Shown piece by piece: positions 1-7,510 of a DNA stretch of 21,063 nucleotides (position 1 is the stretch's first letter; every line of letters begins with the position of its first letter). The translations under genes and the position numbers were made by a program. Origin of the DNA: 43-108 sp001915545 (lineage in GTDB: Bacteria > Bacteroidota > Bacteroidia > Bacteroidales > Bacteroidaceae); the NCBI GenBank assembly GCA_902491215.1, contig CABUGV010000045.1, positions 1 through 21,063 of the forward strand. The letters run 5' to 3'. Below the pieces are notes generated by a model. It made no database searches. It saw only the letters and a program-made list of their open reading frames with translations, and was not told where the DNA came from.

Positions 1-173
1 CCCAGACGATGATCAGACAAGCCTGCCGCTTTTGCCATATGCTCAAACGGAAACACCGAGTGAAGCCTGCCAAGCTCACTCTCATTGAAACTCTTGCGAT
101 ATTTTTCTATAATATCAAATTCTGTAAAGCCCAAAGTAGGCTGAATTTCTGAAATATTTTGTATCTTAGCCAT
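1..173 (-). CDS. Transposase N-terminus, left IS copy (partial)
   Basis: A start codon (CAT at 171-173 on the + strand) opens a frame that runs off the left edge after 57 codons without a stop. The peptide begins MAKIQNISEIQP and includes SELGRLHSVFPFEHMAKAAG. It resembles the N-terminal segment of Bacteroidota DDE transposases carrying the DUF772-type domain (IS5/IS1182-like elements), but the catalytic DDE residues lie outside the window, so the family is a tentative call. It is identical to the right copy. A slightly upstream ATG is in another frame and closes early, so this start is preferred. Confidence 0.7.
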   Translation of the reverse strand, partial: MAKIQNISEIQPTLGFTEFDIIEKYRKSFNESELGRLHSVFPFEHMAKAAGLSDHRL

Positions 174-189
174 ATCTTAGTCATGGAAT

Positions 190-228
190 TTCCCCCGTTT
201 TGGCTGTCAAACCTTATTTTCGGGGGAA
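190..228 (-). promoter_or_regulatory. Leader hairpin before the transposase start (left copy)
   Basis: A perfect 8-base inverted repeat (TTCCCCCG and CGGGGGAA, 23-base loop) lies just upstream of the transposase start codon and just downstream of a promoter-like TATCTTTA box. It would form at the 5' end of the transposase mRNA. Same element as 20836-20874. Confidence 0.45.
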
Positions 229-241
229 TACCTAAAGATAC

Positions 242-288
242 AAAAAAGCCAGCTAATTCGCAACACTTTGTGTATGAATTAGTTGGCT
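242..288 (-). terminator. IS-borne hairpin terminator upstream of the transposase (left copy)
   Basis: Mirror of 20776-20822. A 13-base stem with one G-U type mismatch (AGCCAACTAATTC against GAATTAGCTGGCT) and a 16-base loop is followed by six T in the direction of the transposase. It sits between the IS outer end and the transposase promoter box, so it would stop transcripts entering from the chromosome. Confidence 0.65.
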
Positions 289-330
289 AATTTTATTCTA
301 TTTACTGAATATCCCAACTTATACATACAG

Positions 331-376
331 AAAATGGACCAGATGACATTATTCACATAGTCATCTGGTCCATTTT
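331..376. terminator. Bidirectional hairpin terminator after the polyprenyl synthase gene
   Basis: A perfect 17-base stem (331-347 with 360-376) and a 12-base loop. The stem ends in A-run/T-run on both sides (AAAATGGACC... and ...GGTCCATTTT), so it can act in either direction. It lies 35 bases beyond the stop of the leftward polyprenyl synthase gene and faces the IS end on the other side. Confidence 0.85.
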
Positions 377-410
377 TTATGTGGTATATAAAGGCTGAAG
401 CCCCCTACTC

Positions 411-1385
411 TCACTTATTTCTTTCTATAACGAAATCTACGTATGCTTTCAATGCGTCCTTTATATCGTTGTCTTCATATTCATCCAGGATTTTGTTGGC
501 ATCAGCGGCATATTTTTTCATAACATTTTCGGCATATTCAATGCCTCCGTTCTCTTTTGTGAATTGAATGAGTTTTACAATTTCATCATGAGTAACGTTT
601 CTGCTCTTTACCTTGTATGCTATGTCGAACATTTCGTTGCTTCCTGTAGTAAAGAGTGCATGAATTACCGGCAATGTCAGTTTTCCTTCCTGCATATCGT
701 TGCCGGTTGGCTTTCCTATGTCGTTTTCGTCGTAATAGTCAAATATGTCGTCTTTTATCTGGAAGCATATTCCAATTATTTCGCCGAATCTGCGCATGTT
801 CTCGCGGTCCTTTTCGGATGCTCCTGTACTTACGGCACCTCCTTCAGCGCAAGCTGAAAACAGCGCGGCGGTTTTGTTTTTTATGATTTCGAAGTATACG
901 TCCTCTGAAATCTTCTCATATTCAACGTTTTTGAGCTGCAGGAGTTCTCCATTTGCCAGTTTCTGCGCTGCGGTAGATACGATTTTTACTATTTCGGAAT
1001 TACCAGCGTTGTATGCATTCAGAAGCCCGCTTGCCAGAATGTAGTCGCCCACAAGTACTGCAACTTTGTTGTTGTAAATGCTGTTTACCGACGGAAGTCC
1101 CCTTCTCTCTTCGCTTTCGTCTACTACATCATCGTGTACAAGACTGGCTGTATGGGTAAATTCGAATGTAGCAGCTGTAAATATTGAAGATTCATTGATG
1201 TCGCCGAATAGCTTGGCGGAAAGCAAGGTCAATATCGGGCGCATCATTTTGCCTTTCCGTTGCCCAATGAATTTCAGTACTTCTCTGAGAATCGGGTTTG
1301 AATGAATCAGATATGAATCGAAAACCTTCTTGTACTCTTCCAATTCTCTTCCAATAGGTTTTCTTATTAGGGATAGTGCGTCCAT
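411..1385 (-). CDS. ispB: Polyprenyl (all-trans) diphosphate synthase
   Basis: A 324-residue class I prenyltransferase that condenses isopentenyl diphosphate onto an allylic primer to make the long polyprenyl chain used for menaquinone side chains. Both metal-binding aspartate motifs are intact: DDVVD at about residues 85-89 (context LVHDDVVDESEERRG) and DDIFD at about 212-216 (context FQIKDDIFDYYDE). The substrate-binding GKMMRP segment is at 45-50 and a KxTLP-type motif at about 235-239. Length matches the family. The start is supported by a TAATTTTG promoter box 25 bases upstream. Chain length cannot be read reliably by eye, so the symbol (octaprenyl type in E. coli) is by family; a heptaprenyl or longer product is possible. 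It is divergent from polA and ends at the 331-376 terminator. The protein is cytosolic, perhaps membrane-associated. Confidence 0.9.
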   Translation of the reverse strand: MDALSLIRKPIGRELEEYKKVFDSYLIHSNPILREVLKFIGQRKGKMMRPILTLLSAKLFGDINESSIFTAATFEFTHTASLVHDDVVDESEERRGLPSVNSIYNNKVAVLVGDYILASGLLNAYNAGNSEIVKIVSTAAQKLANGELLQLKNVEYEKISEDVYFEIIKNKTAALFSACAEGGAVSTGASEKDRENMRRFGEIIGICFQIKDDIFDYYDENDIGKPTGNDMQEGKLTLPVIHALFTTGSNEMFDIAYKVKSRNVTHDEIVKLIQFTKENGGIEYAENVMKKYAADANKILDEYEDNDIKDALKAYVDFVIERNK

Positions 1386-1409
1386 TTGTTATTACAAGCT
1401 ATTACAATA

Positions 1410-1417
1410 CAAAATTA
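1410..1417 (-). promoter_or_regulatory. -7 box for the polyprenyl synthase gene
   Basis: The minus strand reads TAATTTTG, an exact match to the Bacteroidota -7 consensus TAnnTTTG, 25 bases before the start codon at 1385. No convincing -33 TTTG partner is seen. The same 94-base gap also serves polA on the other strand, where TAACTTTA at 1450-1457 is a weaker candidate. Confidence 0.45.
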
Positions 1418-1479
1418 GCAATAAAACGGTTATAATAATATTTTTTTTGTAACTTTACGTCTAAAATATATCATTAATT

Positions 1480-4248
1480 ATGCCAAAACTCTTTCTTCTC
1501 GACGCATACGCATTGATTTATCGGGCATATTATGCACTTATAAAGTCTCCGAGAGTTAATTCCAAAGGTCTTAACACTTCGGCCATCATGGGGTTTGTAA
1601 ACACGCTTGAAGAGGTTCTGACAAAGGAGAATCCAACTCATATAGGGGTTGCTTTTGATCCTGCGGGACCTACATTCCGTCATGAGGCTTATCCTGAATA
1701 TAAGGCGCAGCGCGAAGAAACACCCGAGGCTATAAGGTTGTCGGTGCCATATATCAAACAGATTCTTGAGGCGTACAACATTCCGATATTGGAGGTTGCA
1801 GGATATGAAGCTGATGATGTCATAGGTACGCTGGCCAAGAAAGCCGGCGCTATGGGTATAGAAACCTATATGATGACTCCTGATAAGGACTATGGACAGC
1901 TTGTCAGTTCGAATGTCTTCATGTATCGTCCGAAATTCGGTGATAAGGAATTTGAAGTCATGGGACCAGACGAGGTCATGAACAAGTATGGACTCTCCTC
2001 TCCTCTTCAGGTCATAGACATGCTCGGACTTATGGGAGATGCGGCCGACAATATTCCTGGCTGTCCAGGTGTGGGCGAAAAAACTGCCGTCAAGCTGATT
2101 TCACAATATGGGTCTATCGAGAATCTGCTTGAGCACAAGGGTGAGCTTAAGGGAGCACTTAAGACCAAGATTGAAACAAATGAAGAAGGAATAGTCTTTT
2201 CAAAATTCCTTGCGACGATAAAGACCGATGTTCCAATAGAGCTTGACATGCCGCTTTTGGAGCGCAAGAAGATCGATGAGCAGAAATTGCGTTCTTTGTT
2301 TGAAGAGCTGGAATTCCGTACATTGATCAACCGAATTTTGAACAAGGATAAAAAAGTATCCAATCAACCATCTTTGCAAGGCGATCTCTTTGCCGTGAAA
2401 TCTACGGAGGGCAAGGAAGAACCCGTATCTTCAAATCTGAAGACACTGAATGATATTGAATATGATTATCAATTGGTTGATACAGAGGAGAAAATGAATG
2501 AGCTTTGCGGAAAAATATTTACATCTTCCGCAGTCAGTGTAGATACGGAGACCACCAGTACCGATGCAATGAAGGCAGAACTGGTCGGTTTGAGCTTCTC
2601 AATAGAAGAAAACAAGGCTTTTTATGTGCCTATTCCATCAGAACGCGAAGAAGCGTTAAAAATAGTAAATATATTTAAAGGCGTTTATGAATCACCTGAT
2701 TTGATGAAAATCGGACAGAACATTAAATATGACATCATAGTCTTGGCAAATTATGGAGTCAAGTTCAATGGACCGATTTTCGATACAATGATTGCCCATT
2801 ATGTGCTTCAGCCCGAGTTGCGCCACAACATGGACTATATGGCTGAGGTATATCTCAACTATAAGACTATACATATCGACGAACTTATAGGTCCGAAGGG
2901 CAAGGGACAGAAAAATATGCGCAGCCTCTCCCCTTCCGAAGTTTACAAATATGCTTCTGAAGATGCTGATGTGACTCTTAAGCTCAAGAATATTTTCGAG
3001 GTTGAGTTGAAGAAAAATGGACTTTACAGTCTTTTTGAAGAGATAGAAATGCCTCTGGTGCCTGTGCTTGCACGTATGGAGATGAACGGTGTACGTGTCG
3101 ATACAGAGTCGTTGGCCGAGACTTCCAGGCAGTTTGCCGAGCGTATGAGTACCATCGAAAAGGAAATACACGAGATGGCTGGCATGGACTTCAATATTTC
3201 TTCTCCAAAGCAGGTCGGCGAAGTGCTGTTCGACAAGCTGAAGATTGTAGATAAGGCTAAGAAAACTAAAACCGGACAATATGTAACTTCTGAGGATGTG
3301 CTTCAGAATCTGAAGTCGCGCCACCCTATTGTGGAAAAAATTCTTGATTATCGCGGATACAAGAAACTTCTTTCTACTTATGTGGATTCTCTGCCGCAGC
3401 TTATAAATCCAAAGACCGGACATATACATACGTCTTATAATCAGGCAGTAACATCGACGGGAAGACTTAGTTCCAGTGATCCTAACCTGCAGAATATTCC
3501 TATTAGGGACGAGAATGGAAAGGAAGTTCGCAAGGCATTTATTCCTGATGATGGATGTGAATTTTTCTCGGCCGATTATTCTCAGATCGAACTTCGAATA
3601 ATGGCTCATTTAAGCCAGGATGAGAATATGATTGAAGCATTTACCCAGGGATATGATATACATGCCGCTACGGCTGCAAAAATCTATAAGATTCCTATTG
3701 AGGAGGTAACTGCAGATCAGAGACGCAAGGCAAAGACTGCCAATTTCGGTATAATATATGGAATAACAGTATTCGGACTTGCTGAGCGTATGGAAGTGAG
3801 CCGTGCAGAGGCTAAAGAGCTGATTGACGGTTACTTTGCTACGTATCCTAAGGTTCGTGAGTATATGGACAGATCTATACAGATGGCCCGTGAAAGAGGT
3901 TATACGGAAACTATGTTCAGCAGACGTTGCATGCTTCCGGATATTAACAGCCATAATGCTGTTGTGCGCGGATATGCCGAGCGCAATGCCATAAATACGC
4001 CTATACAAGGCAGTGCTGCTGATATAATAAAGATTGCAATGGTCAGAATAGATCGCAGAATGCAGGCCGAAAATATGCGTTCAAAAATGATACTTCAGGT
4101 ACATGACGAATTGAATTTCAGTGTTTTCCCTGAAGAAAAAGAACGTCTTCAGAAGATGGTCGTCGAAGAGATGGAGTCTGCATGTCAGATGAGTGTTCCG
4201 CTTATAGCTGACTGCGGTTGGGGCAAGAATTGGCTGGAGGCTCATTGA
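1480..4248 (+). CDS. polA: DNA polymerase I
   Basis: A 922-residue, three-domain PolA acting in Okazaki fragment processing and repair synthesis. N-terminal 5' nuclease: D8, the ADD and MTPDKD metal-site segments, and the helix-hairpin-helix run GDAADNIPGCPGVGEKTA. Middle 3'-5' exonuclease with its acidic residues present: D355 and E357 (DTET), D418 (NIKYD), Y491 and D495 (YASED), so proofreading is probably active. C-terminal polymerase: motif A with D699 (SADYSQIELR), motif B/O-helix with R748, K752, F756 and Y760 (AKTANFGIIYG), motif C with D876 and E877 (QVHDEL). Phenylalanine at position 756, as in E. coli, predicts discrimination against dideoxynucleotides. Full length, with no frameshift. 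The long open frames on the opposite strand here are shadows. Confidence 0.98.
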   Translation: MPKLFLLDAYALIYRAYYALIKSPRVNSKGLNTSAIMGFVNTLEEVLTKENPTHIGVAFDPAGPTFRHEAYPEYKAQREETPEAIRLSVPYIKQILEAYNIPILEVAGYEADDVIGTLAKKAGAMGIETYMMTPDKDYGQLVSSNVFMYRPKFGDKEFEVMGPDEVMNKYGLSSPLQVIDMLGLMGDAADNIPGCPGVGEKTAVKLISQYGSIENLLEHKGELKGALKTKIETNEEGIVFSKFLATIKTDVPIELDMPLLERKKIDEQKLRSLFEELEFRTLINRILNKDKKVSNQPSLQGDLFAVKSTEGKEEPVSSNLKTLNDIEYDYQLVDTEEKMNELCGKIFTSSAVSVDTETTSTDAMKAELVGLSFSIEENKAFYVPIPSEREEALKIVNIFKGVYESPDLMKIGQNIKYDIIVLANYGVKFNGPIFDTMIAHYVLQPELRHNMDYMAEVYLNYKTIHIDELIGPKGKGQKNMRSLSPSEVYKYASEDADVTLKLKNIFEVELKKNGLYSLFEEIEMPLVPVLARMEMNGVRVDTESLAETSRQFAERMSTIEKEIHEMAGMDFNISSPKQVGEVLFDKLKIVDKAKKTKTGQYVTSEDVLQNLKSRHPIVEKILDYRGYKKLLSTYVDSLPQLINPKTGHIHTSYNQAVTSTGRLSSSDPNLQNIPIRDENGKEVRKAFIPDDGCEFFSADYSQIELRIMAHLSQDENMIEAFTQGYDIHAATAAKIYKIPIEEVTADQRRKAKTANFGIIYGITVFGLAERMEVSRAEAKELIDGYFATYPKVREYMDRSIQMARERGYTETMFSRRCMLPDINSHNAVVRGYAERNAINTPIQGSAADIIKIAMVRIDRRMQAENMRSKMILQVHDELNFSVFPEEKERLQKMVVEEMESACQMSVPLIADCGWGKNWLEAH

Positions 4249-4287
4249 TACTTGTTCTAATCTGTTGACAATTAGAGTATTGTAGGA

Positions 4288-4324
4288 CGGGTATGGCCTA
4301 TTGCAGGTTGTGCCCTCCTACCCG
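4288..4324 (+). terminator. Possible terminator after polA
   Basis: CGGGTA plus GG (4288-4296, one bulged T) can pair with CC plus TACCCG (4317-4324), with a 20-base loop, about 40 bases after the polA stop. An AT-rich stretch follows but not a clean T run, so this is a weak call. The rest of the 252-base gap up to 4500 is AT-rich and holds no gene I can support; TTTG-rich sequence around 4370-4400 and 4466-4475 may hold the promoter of the next gene. Confidence 0.35.
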
Positions 4325-4500
4325 ATTTAAAATTTTATAATGTTGCCATATTTAGCTGAATTTGTTTAAACTTTTGTTTGTCAGTAAAGTTTTGTGGTCG
4401 TATGGCATTATTTTATAAGATGTTAACATGCTTGTCATTTGATGCCATTTTACCTTGCTGTTAATTTGGTTTAATTTATGATAATTAATAAATCTGATAT

Positions 4501-6924
4501 ATGAATAAATTATTTGTAGCTTCTTTTTTAATGTTGACTGCCGTGTCTTCCGGTAGTTCTTATGCACAGAACTCTAGTGGCTATCCTATTGATCCTGTGC
4601 CGTTTACAGATGTAAAAGTCCAAAACAATTCTTTTTGGGGACAGCGCCTTGATGCAAGCCGTAAGGTTACAGTTCCTTTGGCATTCAGCAAATGCGAGGA
4701 AACCGGACGTTATGAGAACTTCGTAAAGGCTGCACATCCTAGCAAGGATTATAAGGTTGAAGGATTTTCTTTCGACGATACAGACGTTTACAAGACCATT
4801 GAAGGTGCAAGTTATTTGCTTCAGACTTATCCTGACAAAAAGTTGGAAAACTATATCGACAGTGTGCTGGATATAGTTGCAAAAGCCCAAGAACCAGATG
4901 GTTACCTCTATACGGCACGTACGATGAACCCTTGGCATCCACATGGTTGGGCAGGTTCGAAGCGTTGGGAAAAGGTAGAGGATCTGAGCCATGAGTTTTA
5001 TAATCTAGGACACATGGTTGAAGGTGCGATAGCTCATTATCAGGCTACCGGAAGCCGTAAGTTCCTGGATATAGCTATAAAGTATGCAGACTGCGTTTGT
5101 CGCGAGATTGGTCCTGGAGAAGGTCAGCTCAAGCTTGTTCCTGGACATCAGATAGCAGAAATGGCGCTTGCAAAGCTTTATACGGTTACTGGTGACAAGA
5201 AATATCTTGATCAGGCCAAATTTTTCCTTGATTATAGAGGAAAGACCCAGCGCCGCGATGCTTACAGCCAGGCGCATAAGCCTGTGTTAGAGCAGGATGA
5301 AGCTGTCGGACATGCTGTACGAGCAGGGTATATGTATTCAGGAATGGCCGATGTTGCAGCTCTCACAGGTGATACTGCATATATACATGCCATTGACAGA
5401 ATCTGGGACAATATTGTTTCAAAGAAGTATTACATAACGGGTGGAGTAGGAGCAACCAGCCAGGGAGAAGCCTTTGGTGCAAATTATGAACTTCCTAATA
5501 TGTCTGCATATTGCGAAACATGTGCGGCTATTGCTCAGGTGTACATGAACTACCGTCTGTTCCTTCTTCACGGCGAATCCAAGTATTATGATGTGCTTGA
5601 GCGTACCCTCTACAATGGAGTACTTTCAGGAGTAAGCATAGACGGAGGCAAGTTCTTCTATCCGAATCCGCTTGAGAGTATGGGCCAGCATCAGCGTCAG
5701 GCATGGTTCGGATGTGCATGCTGTCCTTCAAATGTAAGCCGTTTCATTCCTTCTGTTCCAGGATATGTGTATGCGTCGAAGGACCGTGATCTTTATGTAA
5801 ATCTGTTCATGGCCAACACGGCTGAAATACCGGTTGACGGCAAAATTGTTACACTTCAGCAGGAAACTTCTTATCCATGGGATGGAAACATAGCCATAAA
5901 CGTCGTTAAAACGCGCCAGAAGAGCTTTTGCCTCAAAATACGTATACCAGGCTGGGTTCAGAATAAACCTGTCCCTAGCGACCTTTATTATTATTCTGAC
6001 AAAATTGTACCTGGATATAAGATCAAGGTCAATGGGGCTGAAGTTGAGAGCAAGCTCGACAAAGGTTATTTCTGCATAGACCGCAAATGGAAGAAGGGAG
6101 ATAAGGTTGAAATAAGCTTTGATATGGATGTTCGTATGGTCCGTGCAAACAATAAGGTCGAGGCTGACAAGGGTAGGGTGGCAGTAGAGCGAGGCCCTAT
6201 CGTTTATTGTGCTGAATGGCCTGACAATGATTTCAACATACGTACGATGCTTCTCAATCAGCGTCCGCAGTTCAGTGTTGTTTCAGACCTCAAGTCTCTT
6301 GACGGTACATTGCTTGACGGAATAAAGTCTATTTCTGTTCCAGCACAGGTGCTTTCGTTCAGCGAAGACGGCAATCTTTCAACACAGAGCGTATCTCTCA
6401 ACCTGATTCCGTATTATGCATGGGCTCATCGTGGAGCAGGAAACATGATGGTATGGCTTCCTTATGATGTAAAAGCAGCATCTCCTGCTCGTCCTGCGTC
6501 AGTATCTTCAAAGAGCAAGGTAACTGCTTCTGTGAAGTCTGCTTCGCTCAGTTCTGTAAACGACGGACTCGTACCTGCAGGTCCGGACGACCGCTCTATT
6601 CCTTACGTACACTGGTGGCCTAAAAAGAACTCTACTGAATGGGTATGCTATGAATTCAGTAAACCTATTGAGGTCAAATCTTCAACAGTTTACTGGTTCG
6701 ATGACCAGCCATGGGGTGGATGCCGTATTCCTGATTCTTGGAAAATCTATTACAAGGATGCTTCTGGAGACTGGAAACCTGTAAAGAATACTACCGATTA
6801 TCCAGTTTCAAAGGGCACAGGCAATATGGTTAGCTTTGAACCTGTCACCACTTCAGCGCTCCGTCTTGAAATCGTTCAGCCGAAAGATTTCTCTACAGGA
6901 GTTTTTGAATGGGAAGTAGAGTAG
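4501..6924 (+). CDS. Secreted GH127/GH146-type (DUF1680) beta-L-arabinofuranosidase with C-terminal discoidin-like domain
   Basis: An 807-residue exported glycosidase. Signal peptide at about 1-22, with a cleavage-like SSYAQ. The catalytic (alpha/alpha)6 barrel region shows family landmarks: E339 and C341 (CETCAA) plus C407 and C408 (GCACCPSN) correspond to the zinc-binding Glu-Cys-Cys-Cys set of Bifidobacterium HypBA1, in which one cysteine of the CC pair is the nucleophile; E323 (GEAFG) has the spacing of that enzyme's acid/base glutamate. Residues about 685-807 look like an F5/8 type C (discoidin/CBM32-like) module ending VFEWEVE. Family knowledge predicts release of beta-L-arabinofuranose from plant arabinan, hydroxyproline-linked glycans or rhamnogalacturonan side chains; GH127 and GH146 cannot be told apart here. 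No SusC/SusD, regulator or other CAZyme is adjacent, so it is an orphan, not part of a visible polysaccharide utilisation locus. Confidence 0.88.
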   Translation: MNKLFVASFLMLTAVSSGSSYAQNSSGYPIDPVPFTDVKVQNNSFWGQRLDASRKVTVPLAFSKCEETGRYENFVKAAHPSKDYKVEGFSFDDTDVYKTIEGASYLLQTYPDKKLENYIDSVLDIVAKAQEPDGYLYTARTMNPWHPHGWAGSKRWEKVEDLSHEFYNLGHMVEGAIAHYQATGSRKFLDIAIKYADCVCREIGPGEGQLKLVPGHQIAEMALAKLYTVTGDKKYLDQAKFFLDYRGKTQRRDAYSQAHKPVLEQDEAVGHAVRAGYMYSGMADVAALTGDTAYIHAIDRIWDNIVSKKYYITGGVGATSQGEAFGANYELPNMSAYCETCAAIAQVYMNYRLFLLHGESKYYDVLERTLYNGVLSGVSIDGGKFFYPNPLESMGQHQRQAWFGCACCPSNVSRFIPSVPGYVYASKDRDLYVNLFMANTAEIPVDGKIVTLQQETSYPWDGNIAINVVKTRQKSFCLKIRIPGWVQNKPVPSDLYYYSDKIVPGYKIKVNGAEVESKLDKGYFCIDRKWKKGDKVEISFDMDVRMVRANNKVEADKGRVAVERGPIVYCAEWPDNDFNIRTMLLNQRPQFSVVSDLKSLDGTLLDGIKSISVPAQVLSFSEDGNLSTQSVSLNLIPYYAWAHRGAGNMMVWLPYDVKAASPARPASVSSKSKVTASVKSASLSSVNDGLVPAGPDDRSIPYVHWWPKKNSTEWVCYEFSKPIEVKSSTVYWFDDQPWGGCRIPDSWKIYYKDASGDWKPVKNTTDYPVSKGTGNMVSFEPVTTSALRLEIVQPKDFSTGVFEWEVE

Positions 6925-6987
6925 GGAATTGCTACATGTGATTTGAGTTTTTAATTTGTCTATTAACTTTGCATCATCGCTCATAAT

Positions 6988-7024
6988 GCTGTTGGATGCA
7001 GACATGCTATATGAAATACTATCT
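6988..7024 (+). repeat. 37-base direct repeat, copy 1
   Basis: Begins GCTGTTGGATGCAGAC and ends GAAATACTATCT. Matches 7054-7090 at 36 of 37 positions (T here, C there, at the ATGC/ACGC step). The repeats are separated by 29 bases, giving a 66-base period. Confidence 0.85.
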
Positions 7025-7053
7025 TGCAGGAGAGGCTTACATACCGGAAAATG

Positions 7054-7090
7054 GCTGTTGGATGCAGACACGCTATATGAAATACTATCT
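7054..7090 (+). repeat. 37-base direct repeat, copy 2
   Basis: Second copy of the repeat at 6988-7024 with one substitution. The flanks of the two copies differ on both sides, so the repeated unit is about 37 bases and not part of a longer duplication. Only two copies were seen. Confidence 0.85.
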
Positions 7091-7126
7091 AAAATCTTTT
7101 ACAAGACATTTTAGGGGCAGTGATAA

Positions 7127-7306
7127 CGCTTAAAAAAGGAGGGTCAAGAAATAGACAATGAACGAAAGGAGCGCAAGAGGATTTTTGGTACTCGGAAGAG
7201 TGGCATTCCGCAGGTTGAGAATTTATATCGTTGCACAATAAATGTGTGGCACAACTACAAACCGAAAGCGCGTTCCCATTCCACCAAACTTGAAATGAAC
7301 AAATAA
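7127..7306 (+). pseudogene. Unrecognised ORF fragment without a start codon
   Basis: After a stop at 7124-7126 a frame stays open for 59 codons to TAA at 7304-7306, with protein-like composition (GTRKSGIPQVENLYR, then NVWHNYKPKARSHSTK). It is strongly basic and has no in-frame ATG near its start; an ATG at 7158 is in another frame and gives only 27 residues. I do not recognise it. It may be the tail of a decayed mobile-element protein, or simply a chance open frame. Confidence 0.25.
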
Positions 7307-7347
7307 AAGTATTGAGCTTTTAGCTCTTGTTCTCTTTGCTTAGAATA

Positions 7348-7469
7348 CCGCCAAATATTCATCATTCGAGAGCAAGCAGGCTGAAAGTTCACGCTTTATA
7401 AGGCGTGGACTATTCTATGCTTGCAGAATGACAGGTCGCTTGGCGGCAACCATATGCAAAGGCAAGCGA
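7348..7469 (+). promoter_or_regulatory. Nested hairpins, candidate structured 5' leader of the T9SS cargo genes
   Basis: Three nested helices can form: outer CCGCCAA/TTGGCGG (7348-7354 with 7440-7446), middle GCAAGCA/TGCTTGC (7372-7378 with 7418-7424), inner GTTCACGC/GCGTGGAC (7387-7394 with 7403-7410, one G-T pair). An alternative helix, TCGCTTG (7436-7442) with CAAGCGA (7463-7469), shares bases with the outer helix, so the two exclude each other. The structure ends 42 bases before the start codon at 7511. It matches no riboswitch class I can name. It is a candidate only; function is not shown. Confidence 0.3.
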
Positions 7470-7510
7470 AAAGAATGATTCACGCTTTCTTATAAACCAA
7501 TAAACAAAAA

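Larger units (their letters stand above)
1..315 (-). mobile_element. 5' end of an insertion sequence, left copy (truncated by the window edge)
   Basis: These 315 bases are the exact reverse complement of the last 315 bases of the window (20749-21063), with no mismatch or gap. Identity stops abruptly: after CCC at 313-315 the left side continues AACTT, while the mirrored right side would continue TAATA. That break marks the IS outer end, give or take a few bases. The piece holds, reading leftward, an outward hairpin terminator, a promoter-like box, a leader hairpin and the transposase start. The other IS end is outside the window, so neither terminal repeats nor target duplication can be defined. 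The IS lies 16 bases beyond the hairpin that ends the neighbouring polyprenyl synthase gene. Confidence 0.85.
6925..7510. other. 586-base non-coding region with repeats, an orphan frame and hairpins
   Basis: No gene with a confident start was found. In order it holds two 37-base direct repeats (6988-7024, 7054-7090), an open but ATG-less frame (7127-7306), a short hairpin GAGCT-TTT-AGCTC around 7314-7326, and a set of nested inverted repeats (7348-7469) ending 42 bases before the next start codon. The mix suggests a scar of past insertions plus a 5' leader for the T9SS cargo genes. Confidence 0.5.

Noticed and set aside
2692..3609. 305-residue open frame antisense to polA
   Set aside because: It lies fully inside conserved polA coding sequence, shows no recognisable domain and has a composition expected of a codon-bias shadow.
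6988..7090. CRISPR array
   Set aside because: Only two repeats and one spacer, no cas genes or leader evidence; kept as a repeat, not called as CRISPR.
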